Below, piece by piece: positions 8,580 through 17,784 of a DNA stretch of 51,478 nucleotides (position 1 is its first letter; each line of letters starts with the position of its first letter). The notes beneath the pieces were generated by a model, which made no database searches, was not told where the DNA came from, and was given only the letters and a program-made list of their open reading frames with translations. Origin of the DNA: CAUYUA01 sp963575675 (GTDB taxonomy: Bacteria > Pseudomonadota > Alphaproteobacteria > Azospirillales > Azospirillaceae); assembly GCA_963575675.1 (NCBI GenBank), contig CAUYUA010000166.1, positions 1 through 51,478 of the forward strand, written 5' to 3'. Made by a program: the position numbers and the translations under genes.

Positions 8580-11132
8580 ATGAAGATCGGACATCGAATT
8601 ATCGGCGGGTTCATCGTTGCTTTGGCGTTGGTGATGATCACGGGCGCCGTCGGCTACTTTTCTTTGATGTCGGTGGCGACTCAGGTCGATCTGCTCGACG
8701 ACTTCATTTTTCCCAAGATCAGAGCGGTGACGCAAGTTGAGCGCAGCGCTTTGGAAACGGGGCTTTACACCCAGATGTTCTTGAACAAGCGCAATGACGT
8801 TTCGCGTCAGGCCATGTTGAAGAATTTGGGAGACGTCTATAAAGCGTTGGATGACGTCGTGGCGATCACCAAAAAGTTCAATGACGCCGCCACAACGGAG
8901 GCCGCTGAAAAGGCGCGTCGGAATACGACGGAATATAAAGACTTGACCGATCAGGGGTTGAATTTCATCGAGAATAACGAAAAATTGGTCAAGGATTTTC
9001 GTCAAAAGGGCCAGGTGGTGGTCAAATTGGCCCAAGAATACGCCAATTCCGTCCAACTGCAATTTAAAGCGGCCATGGACGCAAATGAAAGCGCCAAGTT
9101 GGTGATTCTCATCAAGGATTTGCGGGATGTCACCCAAATTGAGCGTTTGGCGCTCAATACTCGAATATTCGAAAAAAATTACATGTTGTGGAAAGAATCC
9201 GAAGATTTTGAAGGCTTGAAGCAAAATGTCGCAGGTATTCAGAAGCTTCTCGACGAAATGGAGGCCGGACAAAAAGACCCGGCGCAATTGAGTAAGATTC
9301 GTGAAGCTCGCAAAGCCACGACAGACTATCGGGAGGCCACCGCCGCTTGGGTGGAGAATGATCATAAGCTCACTGCCGGGCTGCGGCGCATGGAGGAGGC
9401 TGAACGTGCGGTTTCCAAAGCTGCGCGTGACGCTGCGGATTTAGCCGCCGCCGCCGCCAAGCAAGCAGGAGCGCTTGCCAGCAACGCCGATGACACGGCG
9501 CGCGCTTTTTTGACGGTTACTGTGGTCATTGCTTTCGGTTTGTTGAGTTTGTTTGCTTTCCTGGTGTCTCGTTCAATCACGCCGCACATTGTCGCCATGA
9601 CCAAGGTGATGGGACGTTTGGCGGGCGGAGACAACCAAGTCGATGTTCCGAGTCGCGATCGTAAAGACGAAATCGGCGAAATGGCTCAGGCGGTTCAAAT
9701 CTTTAAGGAGAACGCCATTGAGAAAGTTCGCATGGATAACGCCGAGCGGCGGCGTGTCGAGGAAGACCGTAAAACTTCGGATATGCAGCGTGAACGCGAG
9801 AGAGACATCGGCAAAGAGATCGCCACTCTGATCGATGGCGTTGCCGTGGGCGATCTTTCGCGTCGTTTGGAGCTGGGCGACAAAGACGGCTTCTATCGCA
9901 CCATGAGCGAAGGCATAAACCGTCTGACCGACACCATCGAAGGCGTGATCGCCGAGTTGGCGGGAATGCTCAACGCCCTGGCGGGGGGCGATCTGGACAA
10001 ACGGATTGTTAAGGAATATCAGGGCGCCTTCCAGCAGTTGAAGACCGACTTCAACGCCACGTCCAACAAATTAGCCGAAATCGTCGGCCAGATCAGTCAA
10101 GCGACCGAGGCCATTTCCACCGCCGCCGGAGAGGTTTCGGCTGGAAGCGTCGATCTTTCCGAGCGCACAGAGCAGCAAGCGTCCAGCTTGGAAGAAACCG
10201 CAGCTTCCATGGAGCAGCTCGGCGCCACCGTGCGCAGCAACGCCGAAACCGCTCAGCGGGCCAACAAAATGGCTGCCGACGCCAAAACGGCCGCCGAGCA
10301 TGGCGGTTCCGTCGCCGGATCGGCCATCGAGGCCATGAAGCGAATCGCTGACGCTTCTCGCAAAATCACCGACATCATTAGCGTCATAGATGAAATCGCC
10401 TTCCAAACCAACCTGTTGGCTTTGAACGCCGCCGTTGAGGCCGCGCGTGCGGGCGACGCCGGAAAAGGCTTCGCGGTTGTCGCGCAAGAAGTGCGGGTTC
10501 TGGCGCAGCGTTCCGCGCAGGCTTCAAAAGAAATCAAGACTCTGATTTTGGCCAGTGACTCCGAAGTGCAGTCCGGAGTGGAAATGGTCAGCAAAGCAGG
10601 CGACTCTCTGAACGGGATCGTCGCAGGCGTCCAGCAAGTGGCCGGATTGATCAGCGAAATGGCCGGCGCCAGCCAAGAACAAGCCTCTGCGGTCGAAGAA
10701 ATCAACGCCACCGTTGCGCAGCTCGACGAGATGACACAGAAAAACGCTGCTTTGGTGGAGCAGACGGCGGCTGCTTCTCAGGCGATGGCCAATCAGTCGG
10801 GTGATTTACGGAGTATGATGTCGTTCTTTAAGCTTTCAATCGCGGGGCGTCGGATTGGCGGCGACAACGGAGCTTCTCAAACTCACGCCGTTGCTCCAGC
10901 CTACAAAGCGTCTTCCAGACAGACGGCTTCGATCAGCCCCAGAAAAGCGCCGCCGCCGATGAAGGTTGCGCATAAACCCGCTGCTAGGCCCGCAGCTTCG
11001 GCCTCCAAGTCTGTAAGTCATCATCCGTCTTCTTCTTATAACGCCGCTCCTGTTTCCGCCAAGCCTGTTGCTCAAGCGGCTCCTTTGAAGCGCGCGGCGG
11101 GGAGTGACGACGACGATTGGAAAGAATTCTAA
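8580..11132 (+). CDS. Methyl-accepting chemotaxis protein
   Basis: 850 residues from ATG 8580, preferred over ATG 8559 because GGGGAA lies just upstream and the protein then begins with a normal charged-hydrophobic TM1 (about 7-29). A long helical extracytoplasmic sensor domain (about 30-300) is followed by TM2 (about 305-327), a HAMP domain, a second HAMP-like segment (about 400-500) and the signalling domain. The hairpin tip has the nearly invariant run from IDEIAFQTNLLALNAAVEAA into RAGDAGKGFAVVA. The C-terminus ends in DDDWKEF, matching the xWxxF pentapeptide that tethers CheR, so adaptation by methylation is expected. A proline/alanine-rich linker precedes the tail. A strong terminator follows at 11153-11190. 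Confidence 0.97.
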   Translation: MKIGHRIIGGFIVALALVMITGAVGYFSLMSVATQVDLLDDFIFPKIRAVTQVERSALETGLYTQMFLNKRNDVSRQAMLKNLGDVYKALDDVVAITKKFNDAATTEAAEKARRNTTEYKDLTDQGLNFIENNEKLVKDFRQKGQVVVKLAQEYANSVQLQFKAAMDANESAKLVILIKDLRDVTQIERLALNTRIFEKNYMLWKESEDFEGLKQNVAGIQKLLDEMEAGQKDPAQLSKIREARKATTDYREATAAWVENDHKLTAGLRRMEEAERAVSKAARDAADLAAAAAKQAGALASNADDTARAFLTVTVVIAFGLLSLFAFLVSRSITPHIVAMTKVMGRLAGGDNQVDVPSRDRKDEIGEMAQAVQIFKENAIEKVRMDNAERRRVEEDRKTSDMQRERERDIGKEIATLIDGVAVGDLSRRLELGDKDGFYRTMSEGINRLTDTIEGVIAELAGMLNALAGGDLDKRIVKEYQGAFQQLKTDFNATSNKLAEIVGQISQATEAISTAAGEVSAGSVDLSERTEQQASSLEETAASMEQLGATVRSNAETAQRANKMAADAKTAAEHGGSVAGSAIEAMKRIADASRKITDIISVIDEIAFQTNLLALNAAVEAARAGDAGKGFAVVAQEVRVLAQRSAQASKEIKTLILASDSEVQSGVEMVSKAGDSLNGIVAGVQQVAGLISEMAGASQEQASAVEEINATVAQLDEMTQKNAALVEQTAAASQAMANQSGDLRSMMSFFKLSIAGRRIGGDNGASQTHAVAPAYKASSRQTASISPRKAPPPMKVAHKPAARPAASASKSVSHHPSSSYNAAPVSAKPVAQAAPLKRAAGSDDDDWKEF

Positions 11133-11152
11133 GTTTCTTTTGCTCGATGTGG

Positions 11153-11190
11153 CGAAAATGCCGAGAAACATGTGTTTCTCGGCATTTTCG
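11153..11190 (+). terminator. Rho-independent terminator after the chemoreceptor
   Basis: A perfect 18-bp inverted repeat with a 2-base loop starts 20 bases after the chemoreceptor stop. Its right arm ends in ATTTTCG, giving the U-rich side. It lies inside the 5' extension of the next open frame, which argues that the downstream channel gene starts later, at 11300. Confidence 0.85.
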
Positions 11191-11299
11191 TTGTGAAGAG
11201 TCGGAAGAGAAGGAAGAAGGTCTCTTGTCGTTTGGCGTCGAAGAACGCCGCCGGGGGAGGCAGGCTCTTCGTTTTTTTATTCGCTTTTTATCGGTTCCA

Positions 11300-12340
11300 A
11301 TGAACAACGCGCCTCAAAATCATCGTCACGATTCTCATCCGGAGACTCATGCCGATCACTCCCATCGTCCAGATCATCATAATCCGCATCATTTGGGAGG
11401 GCGTCATGGATCATCGCGGTTCCATCGCGAGTGGATTCGCGCCGTCGTGTTGTCGGCGTTGTTGCTGAGCGTGATTTCGGTTGCAATTAAGGCCGTGGCT
11501 GGAACTTTGGCGTTTGTCTTGTTGGGAACAATTGTTTTTGTAATTGCGGTTTTTCACCGGATTTTTCCGGGAAGCCATTTCTTCACCTTAGCCTTGGTTA
11601 ATTTTATTGGAATTTATGCGTGTCTTTTTACTGTAATCGTAGAAAGTCATTTTCCGCACGTTAGCCAACGGGTTCAGGCTTTGGGGTTTGTTTTGCCGTT
11701 GTTGGCGTTTTTAGTGGGGGCGTGCTCGCGTGCCCGCACCATTCGCAGCATTGTGGCTTCGAAGCGGTTGCGGCGTCACGAGGCCAATGTGGGAGAGGCG
11801 TTTTTGTGGTTGGCTCCATTGGTTGGGATGATTGTGATTACGTTGTTTCTTCCGACTGATGATGAATATGGAGTATTCACTTCTTTCTGGTTTTTGTTGA
11901 TGATGTTGGGCATCGCAGTGTTTGTGGTGTTTGTGAGCCGGAATATCGCATTATTTTTAGTTGACGCCGGGTTGATGTTTGAGGATTTCTTCCGCGAGGC
12001 TGCGCGGATGATTATGCCGGCTTTTGCATTTTTGACGTTTTATTCATTGTTGGTGATAGTGTTTGCCGCTGTTTATGCGTCGATTGAGCGTTTTTCTTTG
12101 GGGCATGATTTTATGGTTGATGGTGTTTTTCGGAAGTTGTCGTTTTCCGAGGCGTTGTATTTTTCTATTGTGACTTTAAGCACTGTTGGATATGGGGATA
12201 TTCAGCCTCACAGTGAGGTTGCGCGTTTGTTTGCGGCGCTTGAGATTGTGATGGGGTTGTTGCTTTTATTGTTTGGGTTTAGCGCGGTGATTCGGTTTAC
12301 GCCGTCTGCGGATCGTCCGAATCGCAGAGATGAAATATAA
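11300..12340 (+). CDS. Putative potassium channel membrane protein with His-rich N-terminus
   Basis: 346 residues from ATG 11300 (MNNAPQNHRHDSH...). The frame is open back to 11117, but that part overlaps the chemoreceptor end and its terminator. About six hydrophobic helices are followed by a pore loop with TLSTVGYGDIQP, the K+ selectivity filter, and a last helix GLLLLLFGFSAVIRF. This is the two-helix pore signature of Ion_trans_2/voltage-gated-like K+ channels, with four or five extra helices before it. No cytoplasmic RCK/TrkA-N domain is present. The first 45 residues contain more than a dozen His, often in His-x-His pairs, suggesting metal or proton sensing (inference). No strong ribosome site is visible. 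Confidence 0.85.
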   Translation: MNNAPQNHRHDSHPETHADHSHRPDHHNPHHLGGRHGSSRFHREWIRAVVLSALLLSVISVAIKAVAGTLAFVLLGTIVFVIAVFHRIFPGSHFFTLALVNFIGIYACLFTVIVESHFPHVSQRVQALGFVLPLLAFLVGACSRARTIRSIVASKRLRRHEANVGEAFLWLAPLVGMIVITLFLPTDDEYGVFTSFWFLLMMLGIAVFVVFVSRNIALFLVDAGLMFEDFFREAARMIMPAFAFLTFYSLLVIVFAAVYASIERFSLGHDFMVDGVFRKLSFSEALYFSIVTLSTVGYGDIQPHSEVARLFAALEIVMGLLLLLFGFSAVIRFTPSADRPNRRDEI

Positions 12341-12374
12341 TACTCTCTATCGAGCTGACGATAAAAAATTATAA

Positions 12375-12590
12375 AAAAACGGGTTCCAAGGGTGTCCCTT
12401 GGCTGGGGGGGCGGGGGGACTGGTCCCCCCGCATTGGTTTCTTAGAGGTTCTTGGGGGGGCTTGTCGCGTCGGAAATTGGACGTCGGAAATTGGACGGGG
12501 GCAGCACGACAAATAAGAGGGGCTTTTTTTCACTCCCCCCCTTTTATGATCCCGAGCGACCAAAAACACAGTCCCTGGCTCCATCTAATA
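12375..12590. repeat. Intergenic repeat region with family A arm (copy 2)
   Basis: Between convergent genes. The right part (12515-12585) is a family A arm in reverse: AATAAGAGGGGC, a C-run, then GCGACCAAAAACACAGTCCC. The left part has CCAAGGG/CCCTTGG and GGGGGGAC/GTCCCCCC hairpins, a different palindromic sequence type. A perfect 14-bp tandem duplication (GTCGGAAATTGGAC twice) sits at 12469-12496. Confidence 0.7.
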
Positions 12591-12614
12591 TTCATCTCTT
12601 CATCCGGAAAAATA

Positions 12615-12872
12615 CTAATGGACGAAGCCTGTTCGCGTCCAGATTGAAACCAGATCACAGGCTTGAGGTTGTGGAACCTCTGGATGATGCCACCGAAAGA
12701 CCGTCAGAGCCGCTTCATATGCAAAGGCGCTCGGTTGTCCTTTTGTCACCAACTCACGATAAACTCGCGTCACGGCGGATCGGCAAAGACAATCTTCGCT
12801 TGCCGTTTCGGAGGAACAGGGCGGAGATTCCATCAGACGCTCAACGCTCTTCAGACTTTGCGTCTCGGTCAT
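12615..12872 (-). CDS. Small conserved-looking protein downstream of fur
   Basis: About 85 residues from ATG 12872; the frame is open to 12917 but that would overlap fur further. It overlaps the 3' end of fur by about 30 bases, so translational coupling is likely. The body is helical with CLCRSAVTRVYRELVTKGQP and FAYEAALTVFRWHHPEVP, ending in LVSIWTRTGF. It looks like the small unknown proteins found beside fur in some alphaproteobacteria, but this is from memory of the general pattern and no function is known. Three Cys and a His pair could bind metal; this is not established. Confidence 0.6.
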   Translation of the reverse strand: MTETQSLKSVERLMESPPCSSETASEDCLCRSAVTRVYRELVTKGQPSAFAYEAALTVFRWHHPEVPQPQACDLVSIWTRTGFVH

Positions 12873-13290
12873 TTGTCTTTTGGGTCGGAACGCCGTAGAG
12901 TTCAAGGCGATGCCCAATCAAGCGGAATCCAAGCTTCTTTGCGATTTCTTCCTTCAAGATTTCCATTTCCGGACTTTGAAACTCAATGACCTCTCCCGTC
13001 TGGAGATTGACGAGGTGATGATGGTGATCGGCGCGCGTTTCTTCAAATCGAGATCGCCCATCGCCGAAATCCAACCGCTCGATAACATTGGCCTCTTCGA
13101 ACAACCGCATGGTCCGGTAAACGGTGGCGATGCTGATTTTTGGATCGAGATCGGCGGCTCGGCGGAAGACTTGTTCTACGTCGGGATGATCGGTGGCGTC
13201 GGACAGCACCCGAGAAATCACTCGGCGTTGGTCGGTCATCTTCAAGCCGCGTTCCTGGCAGAGACGCTCCAGCCGCGATATCGTGTCCAT
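12841..13290 (-). CDS. fur: Ferric uptake regulator family repressor
   Basis: 149 residues, start ATG 13290 with GGAG ten bases upstream. Winged-helix N-terminus (LCQERGLKMTDQRRVISRVL, ATVYRTMRLFEEANVIERL) and a metal-binding, dimerising C-terminus with ADHHHHLVNLQTGEVIEF. The HHHH cluster is the typical Fur metal site; the CxxC zinc motifs of some Fur proteins are absent, as in many alphaproteobacterial Fur/Mur proteins. It represses iron (or manganese) uptake genes with its bound metal. The start is only 17 bases after the stop of the WD40-caspase gene on the same strand, an unusual upstream neighbour, so fur may be co-transcribed with the caspase gene or have a promoter within its 3' end. 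Confidence 0.95.
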   Translation of the reverse strand: MDTISRLERLCQERGLKMTDQRRVISRVLSDATDHPDVEQVFRRAADLDPKISIATVYRTMRLFEEANVIERLDFGDGRSRFEETRADHHHHLVNLQTGEVIEFQSPEMEILKEEIAKKLGFRLIGHRLELYGVPTQKTNDRDAKSEER

Positions 13291-13307
13291 AATTGTGTGC
13301 TCCGCTT

Positions 13308-16300
13308 TTACTGTGCGCCGGGGCGAGAGATTGGGAATGGTTGCAGATCACTTTCGAAGACTTTGAAAATTGCTTTTTGAGAGAACTTGTTGGGTGGAGC
13401 GCGTCCTGCGAGCTTTTCTTGTTGAAAGAGTTGGCTGACTCGGTTGCTGGCGTAAACGCCGAGATCTATATTGTTGATCACCGGATCGCTTCCGCGTGCG
13501 GCGCCGCCGCTGAAGCCGTCACGCAAGGCCAGAGCCAACAAGCCGTGTTCGCTGCCATCGATGGCCTCTTCATAGCTGGAAGACGCCGCCATGATTTCAA
13601 TGCCGATGTCTGAGCCGATTTTTGCGGCGATTTCGTTGGTGACGCCGCCGCCGGCGTGGCAGGTGTCGAGGAAGAGAATGATTTTTGCGGCGCGCACATT
13701 CCCTAAAAGCTCAATAAACTGTTTGTCGGACAAGGATTGGTTGCGCATTTCGGCGAAGGCTGTGGTGTTTTGAGTTATGAAATAATAGCCGTCGACTCCT
13801 GCTGCGTAGTATTGTTGTTCGAGTGGGCTTCCTTTGGGACTTCCGTAAACGCCATGCCCGGAAAGATAGATTAGAAAGTGGCTGACGGCTCCGGGAGCGT
13901 CTCCTTGAGAGGTTTGAGCCAATTGTTGGAAGACTTTCTCAATATTTGAGCGTGTGGCTTGTTCGTCGTAGAGTTCAAAGACGTCTGTTTGGCGATAGAA
14001 AGACGAACTGTATTTTCGCACGTTTTCGACGAAGAGTTTGGCGTCTTTTGCGGCGTTGTTGAGGCGACCATTGCGTGGTTGGTTTGCGATGTTGTAGCGG
14101 TCGATGCCGATGCTGAGGACCAACAGACGTGGTTTTTCGGGAATGGGGGCCGTTTCGGCGTTCGAAGGGCGGGAAAACGGCGCGTGTGTGGGAGGAGCGC
14201 TGTTGGTGAGCGTGCGTTCGCCGATATTGGCGACGAGAGCGGGAGGAAGAAAAGAGATTTGCCCGGATTCCTGGGACAACAACCCGTCTTCGCGATAAGC
14301 GCGAGCTTGAATGACGCCGATTTCTCCGGGAGTAAGGGGGATCACGCGCTCAACGACATAGGATTGGGCGGGAGAGGCGGAAAGCGGGGCGGCGTTGGTT
14401 GTCGGCGTGATTGTTGCCGTGGAGTTCGGAGTGACGCGGGCGAATCCGCGTGTGGTGGTTTCACGACCGACCAAACGGGAGTTCAGCAATAAATCGACTG
14501 GGCCGACGCCTCCGCCGTTGTCTGTGACGCGGACGCGGACGCGGACGGCGCTGGTTCCCGGAGGCAGGGGGATAGCCGAAGAGGCGTCGCTTGCGACCGG
14601 GGACGTCGCGTCGGCGTCTGGAGCGATGCGGGCGAAACCTCGTGTGATTTGGCGCGTGGTGACCGGGGAGCAGGTTTCCGCTGCGATTTGTTGCGGCGCA
14701 GCGGGAGGATTGCTCGGCCAAGCGGCGCTGGAGGTTGGCGCGGCGTCCGGAGCGATGCGAGCGAATCCTCGCGAAGCGACGGCGATTGGGCAGTACTCCA
14801 CCAAATCGACGCCGGGGCGGGGGCGATCGGACAGCATGGCGCGTAGATCTCCGGCTCCGGCGGCGCGAGCGCGGAGTTCGTCTTCGCTGCCTCCGGTCAG
14901 TTTTTTGGCGACCAGTTCGGGTGCGTAGAACAGACGATAAGCTTGAGCGAACCCCACCCATTGCGGGGTTTTTCCTTTTCCTTCATTAAGATGGAAGCCG
15001 ACCAAGTCTTTGCTGCCGCCGAAGTCGGAGTGATCGAAGAAACCTTCGGGCGTCCAGGCGACCCATTTCCCGCCGTCCGCCATGGGATAGAGTGCGGCTG
15101 TTTCGTTCAGTTCTTGGCCGACGGCAAGGCTGAACCAGCGAATGGTTCCGTCTCCGAGCGCGGCTGCGGCCAAGCGCGCGTTGCCGGAGATCGCGACTCC
15201 CCATACGGCTCCGGAGACGGGGGCTTGAGCGATTTGCAGGCCTTGAGCGTCGTACCAACGAAGAGCGTAATCGGTTCCGAGCAAAAATCCGGTTCCGTTG
15301 GGGTGGAGCGCCAAACTGCGGGCGCGTTCATCCGGCTCTAGGATAAGCTTTCGGTTGTTGAGCTTGGGGGCGAGGCTGTCTTTCCAATCGGTGACGCGCA
15401 GTGCGTTTGTCGAGGTGGTCAAGGGGGGGGAGGTGACTTGATCGGCTGGTGGAGCGGCGAAGAGGCGACGCGCGCCGAAATCGAAGCGATGGGGGCGCTG
15501 TCCTCCCTTGCTGAGGCCGAAATCGATCACCAAACCGTCGTAGGATAGGCCGAAACGTCCCTCGGCGACGTTGCGGAAGTCGGCGGTGACGCCGCCGCGT
15601 CGATAGGCGATTTCGCCGTTTGGCCGGATCAATCCCCATTCGGGCGCGGCTCCGGCGAAGATGACGCCGCCGTCGGGCAAAGACTCCAGGGCGGCGATGG
15701 TGTCGCGGGAGAGAGGCGCGTCGGTGGGGGCGCCCATGCCGGCGTCGCGCCAGCGGCGTATAATCATTCGACCGTCGGGACCGACGGTTTGTCCCGCCGC
15801 GACCAAAGACAAGGAATATCCGTCATGATTCCAGGCGACGGCGTTGAGATTGCCTTGCCGCAGGTCAGAGGCGGCGGGCGTAAAACGCGGTTTCAAATCC
15901 AATCCGGACAAGACATCGACGCGAGGTTGGTCTGCGTATCCGACCGCCAGAAGTCCGCCGTCGGGAGAGAACGCGATTGCGTGCGGCTGTTTTCCCGAGC
16001 CGCCGGAGCGAGAGGCGATTCTACGGAATGAGGGATCGTATAAGCGAACTGCGCCGTCATAAGAAGCGCTTGCCAAGCGTCCGGCGCGGTCGAAGGCGAT
16101 CCAGGCGACGCGGCCTCGATAGTCTTTATCTTGAGTGACGAGCTTCCCGTTGGTTGCGTCCCAGACAACCACGCCGACGCCGACGTCGAAGGCTCCGGCG
16201 AAGTATCGACCGTCGGGGGACCAGGCGAGGTGATTGGTGATTCCGGAGAGCGGCAAACGCCCCTTGAGGCGTTGTTGTTCGACGTCGAATAGGTAGAGGA

Positions 16301-16685
16301 CGGGCGCGCCGTCCCATAGACCCGTGCGGCCGGACGCGACCAGAGTTTTTCCGTCCGGAGACAGGGCGACGGCGAAAAGAGCGCCGATGTCTCCGGAATC
16401 GATGGGGATGCGTAATGTTGTGACCAGAGCGCCGTCGGAGACGTTCCATATTCGGATGGTTTTGTCGTCGGAGGCGGTGGCGACGCGCTTTCCACCGGCG
16501 TCAATGGCGATTCTGTTAATGGCGGCGGGGTGGAGGCCGGGCTCGATCCGTAAGAAGGGAGCGGTCGGCGGTTCGCTTTTGGGAGCTGCGTGCGTGGGGG
16601 GTTCGCTGGGGGCGGTCATAAACCCGATCAGAGTTCCGGTGAGGACTCTAACGAAGTGCGCCGGAGCGAGCCGGGGGATGATCAT
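13308..16685 (-). CDS. WD40-repeat protein with C-terminal caspase-like (C14) protease domain
   Basis: 1125 residues, ATG 16685 with GGAG nine bases before it. The N-terminus has a weak signal-like segment. Residues about 45-600 are WD40 beta-propeller repeats (DDKTIRIWN, DGAVRLYD, LAWSPDGRYFAG). A middle region (about 630-800) carries three copies of a decapeptide RGFARIAPDA within beta-sandwich-like sequence. Residues about 855-1115 form a caspase fold with catalytic His944 in YLSGHGVYG and Cys1009 in FLDTCHAGG. Such proteins (prokaryotic caspase homologues or orthocaspases) usually cleave after Arg or Lys and use the propeller for partner binding. The upstream gene on this strand encodes a glycine-zipper lipoprotein; a second caspase gene lies across the divergent spacer. 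Export is likely but uncertain. Confidence 0.93.
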   Translation of the reverse strand: MIIPRLAPAHFVRVLTGTLIGFMTAPSEPPTHAAPKSEPPTAPFLRIEPGLHPAAINRIAIDAGGKRVATASDDKTIRIWNVSDGALVTTLRIPIDSGDIGALFAVALSPDGKTLVASGRTGLWDGAPVLYLFDVEQQRLKGRLPLSGITNHLAWSPDGRYFAGAFDVGVGVVVWDATNGKLVTQDKDYRGRVAWIAFDRAGRLASASYDGAVRLYDPSFRRIASRSGGSGKQPHAIAFSPDGGLLAVGYADQPRVDVLSGLDLKPRFTPAASDLRQGNLNAVAWNHDGYSLSLVAAGQTVGPDGRMIIRRWRDAGMGAPTDAPLSRDTIAALESLPDGGVIFAGAAPEWGLIRPNGEIAYRRGGVTADFRNVAEGRFGLSYDGLVIDFGLSKGGQRPHRFDFGARRLFAAPPADQVTSPPLTTSTNALRVTDWKDSLAPKLNNRKLILEPDERARSLALHPNGTGFLLGTDYALRWYDAQGLQIAQAPVSGAVWGVAISGNARLAAAALGDGTIRWFSLAVGQELNETAALYPMADGGKWVAWTPEGFFDHSDFGGSKDLVGFHLNEGKGKTPQWVGFAQAYRLFYAPELVAKKLTGGSEDELRARAAGAGDLRAMLSDRPRPGVDLVEYCPIAVASRGFARIAPDAAPTSSAAWPSNPPAAPQQIAAETCSPVTTRQITRGFARIAPDADATSPVASDASSAIPLPPGTSAVRVRVRVTDNGGGVGPVDLLLNSRLVGRETTTRGFARVTPNSTATITPTTNAAPLSASPAQSYVVERVIPLTPGEIGVIQARAYREDGLLSQESGQISFLPPALVANIGERTLTNSAPPTHAPFSRPSNAETAPIPEKPRLLVLSIGIDRYNIANQPRNGRLNNAAKDAKLFVENVRKYSSSFYRQTDVFELYDEQATRSNIEKVFQQLAQTSQGDAPGAVSHFLIYLSGHGVYGSPKGSPLEQQYYAAGVDGYYFITQNTTAFAEMRNQSLSDKQFIELLGNVRAAKIILFLDTCHAGGGVTNEIAAKIGSDIGIEIMAASSSYEEAIDGSEHGLLALALRDGFSGGAARGSDPVINNIDLGVYASNRVSQLFQQEKLAGRAPPNKFSQKAIFKVFESDLQPFPISRPGAQ
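14423..14772 (-). repeat. Three in-frame copies of an RGFARIAPDA-coding repeat
   Basis: Inside the WD40-caspase gene, 30-base units at 14743-14772, 14614-14643 and 14423-14452 encode RGFARIAPDA, RGFARIAPDA and RGFARVTPNS (residues about 639-648, 682-691 and 747-756). The bases around each unit are also similar, and spacing between copies is irregular. They interrupt otherwise ordinary linker and beta-rich sequence and so look inserted rather than structural. Confidence 0.7.
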
Positions 16686-16917
16686 ATCGCCTCTCCGAAA
16701 TTAAATAAAGATTTTTCATAAAAAAACAAAGAAATTCAATAGTAAATTACGTCTCGTTTGATCAAAAACCTGAAAAAAACGCGGTGGCTGCATCAGATTG
16801 AAACAGCCGTCGCGCCTTCGGTTATCATAATTTCTAGGTCGCGGTTTCCGCGAAAGAGCGAACATCTTGCTGTTTGCGAGAGTTTCGTCTTTCGGCGGAG
16901 GGGCCGTCGTTCCTTAA

Positions 16918-17784
16918 TCAGCTCAGGATAAAGCCTTGATTGGCGTCGGTTGAAGCGACTTCGACGCTGTTGTGATAGCTGGTCCGTTTGGCGATGTTCG
17001 AAGCGGTTTGTTCGGCCACTCTCGGTTGTTTCGCCGCTTGCTTGATGACGGATTGCGGACGACTTCCGCTTTGCGACGCGCGCGGTTTGGTGGAAGAGCC
17101 GCCGGTTTTCGGCGCAGAGACCATGGCGCGTTGTTGTCCCACTTCTTGCACGGCGTCCGAGGTGCCCGGATTGAGCTGCTCGTTTGCGAAGAGGAAGTTT
17201 TCGCTGCGTTTTTCGATGTTTTCGTCAATCATGCGCGCAAGTTTGAGGTCGCTTTCGAATTGTTGGCGAAGCGAGTCCATGCGGTCTTCGGCGACGGCGC
17301 GGGAGATGCGGTTGGCGCGCAGGTCGTTTTTGATTCTTTTGGCTTCGTTTTTGCGGCAGCCGATGAGCTGGTTGAAAGCGAGCTGCGATTTGTCGATTTG
17401 AGCGTTTTCGCGCTCCAGATCGGACAGCACGGTGCGGGTGAGAACCGCTTGGTCTTTTTCTTGTTGTTGCAGGTGCTGCCAATAGCCGCCCGCAGCGCCT
17501 AGAGCGGCTCCGGCTGCGGCGCCGATGGCGGCGCTTTTCAGATCGCCTCCGATCAAGGCTCCGGCGAGCGCGCCGCCGATGGCGCCGACTGCGGCGCCTT
17601 TCACCATATCTTCTGCAAAAAAGTTTCCGGTCGAATCCAGGGCGACTTTATGGCTGCGGCAAGCGTCGGAGCCATCGTCGGCGCCGATCCGTTCGGCTTG
17701 AGTGGTGCAGCCGGCCAGCACCATGCCGCCGATGATCAGCGCGGACACGCGCGACCGCCAAGAGTTGTTCATCATGATTCCCAT
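16918..17784 (-). CDS. Glycine-zipper lipoprotein
   Basis: 288 residues from ATG 17784, chosen because GGAG lies seven bases upstream; ATG 17817 or ATG 17772 are alternatives. The signal peptide ends in a lipobox, GGMVLAGCTTQ, so the Cys should be lipidated. A glycine-zipper membrane segment follows (VGAIGGALAGALIGGDLKSA and AAIGAAAGAALGAAGGY), then a charged coiled-coil region (about 110-215) and a Ser/Lys/Gln-rich tail. Glycine-zipper lipoproteins associate with the outer membrane or peptidoglycan. It is the first gene of the minus-strand set that continues with the WD40-caspase and fur, and it is divergent from the OmpA-like gene, which supports an envelope role for the whole locus. Confidence 0.88.
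   Translation of the reverse strand: MGIMMNNSWRSRVSALIIGGMVLAGCTTQAERIGADDGSDACRSHKVALDSTGNFFAEDMVKGAAVGAIGGALAGALIGGDLKSAAIGAAAGAALGAAGGYWQHLQQQEKDQAVLTRTVLSDLERENAQIDKSQLAFNQLIGCRKNEAKRIKNDLRANRISRAVAEDRMDSLRQQFESDLKLARMIDENIEKRSENFLFANEQLNPGTSDAVQEVGQQRAMVSAPKTGGSSTKPRASQSGSRPQSVIKQAAKQPRVAEQTASNIAKRTSYHNSVEVASTDANQGFILS

Noticed and set aside
8547..9365. 272-codon open frame on the minus strand opposite the chemoreceptor
   Set aside because: It lies antisense to a certain gene, has an odd composition and no recognisable domain; it is a shadow frame.
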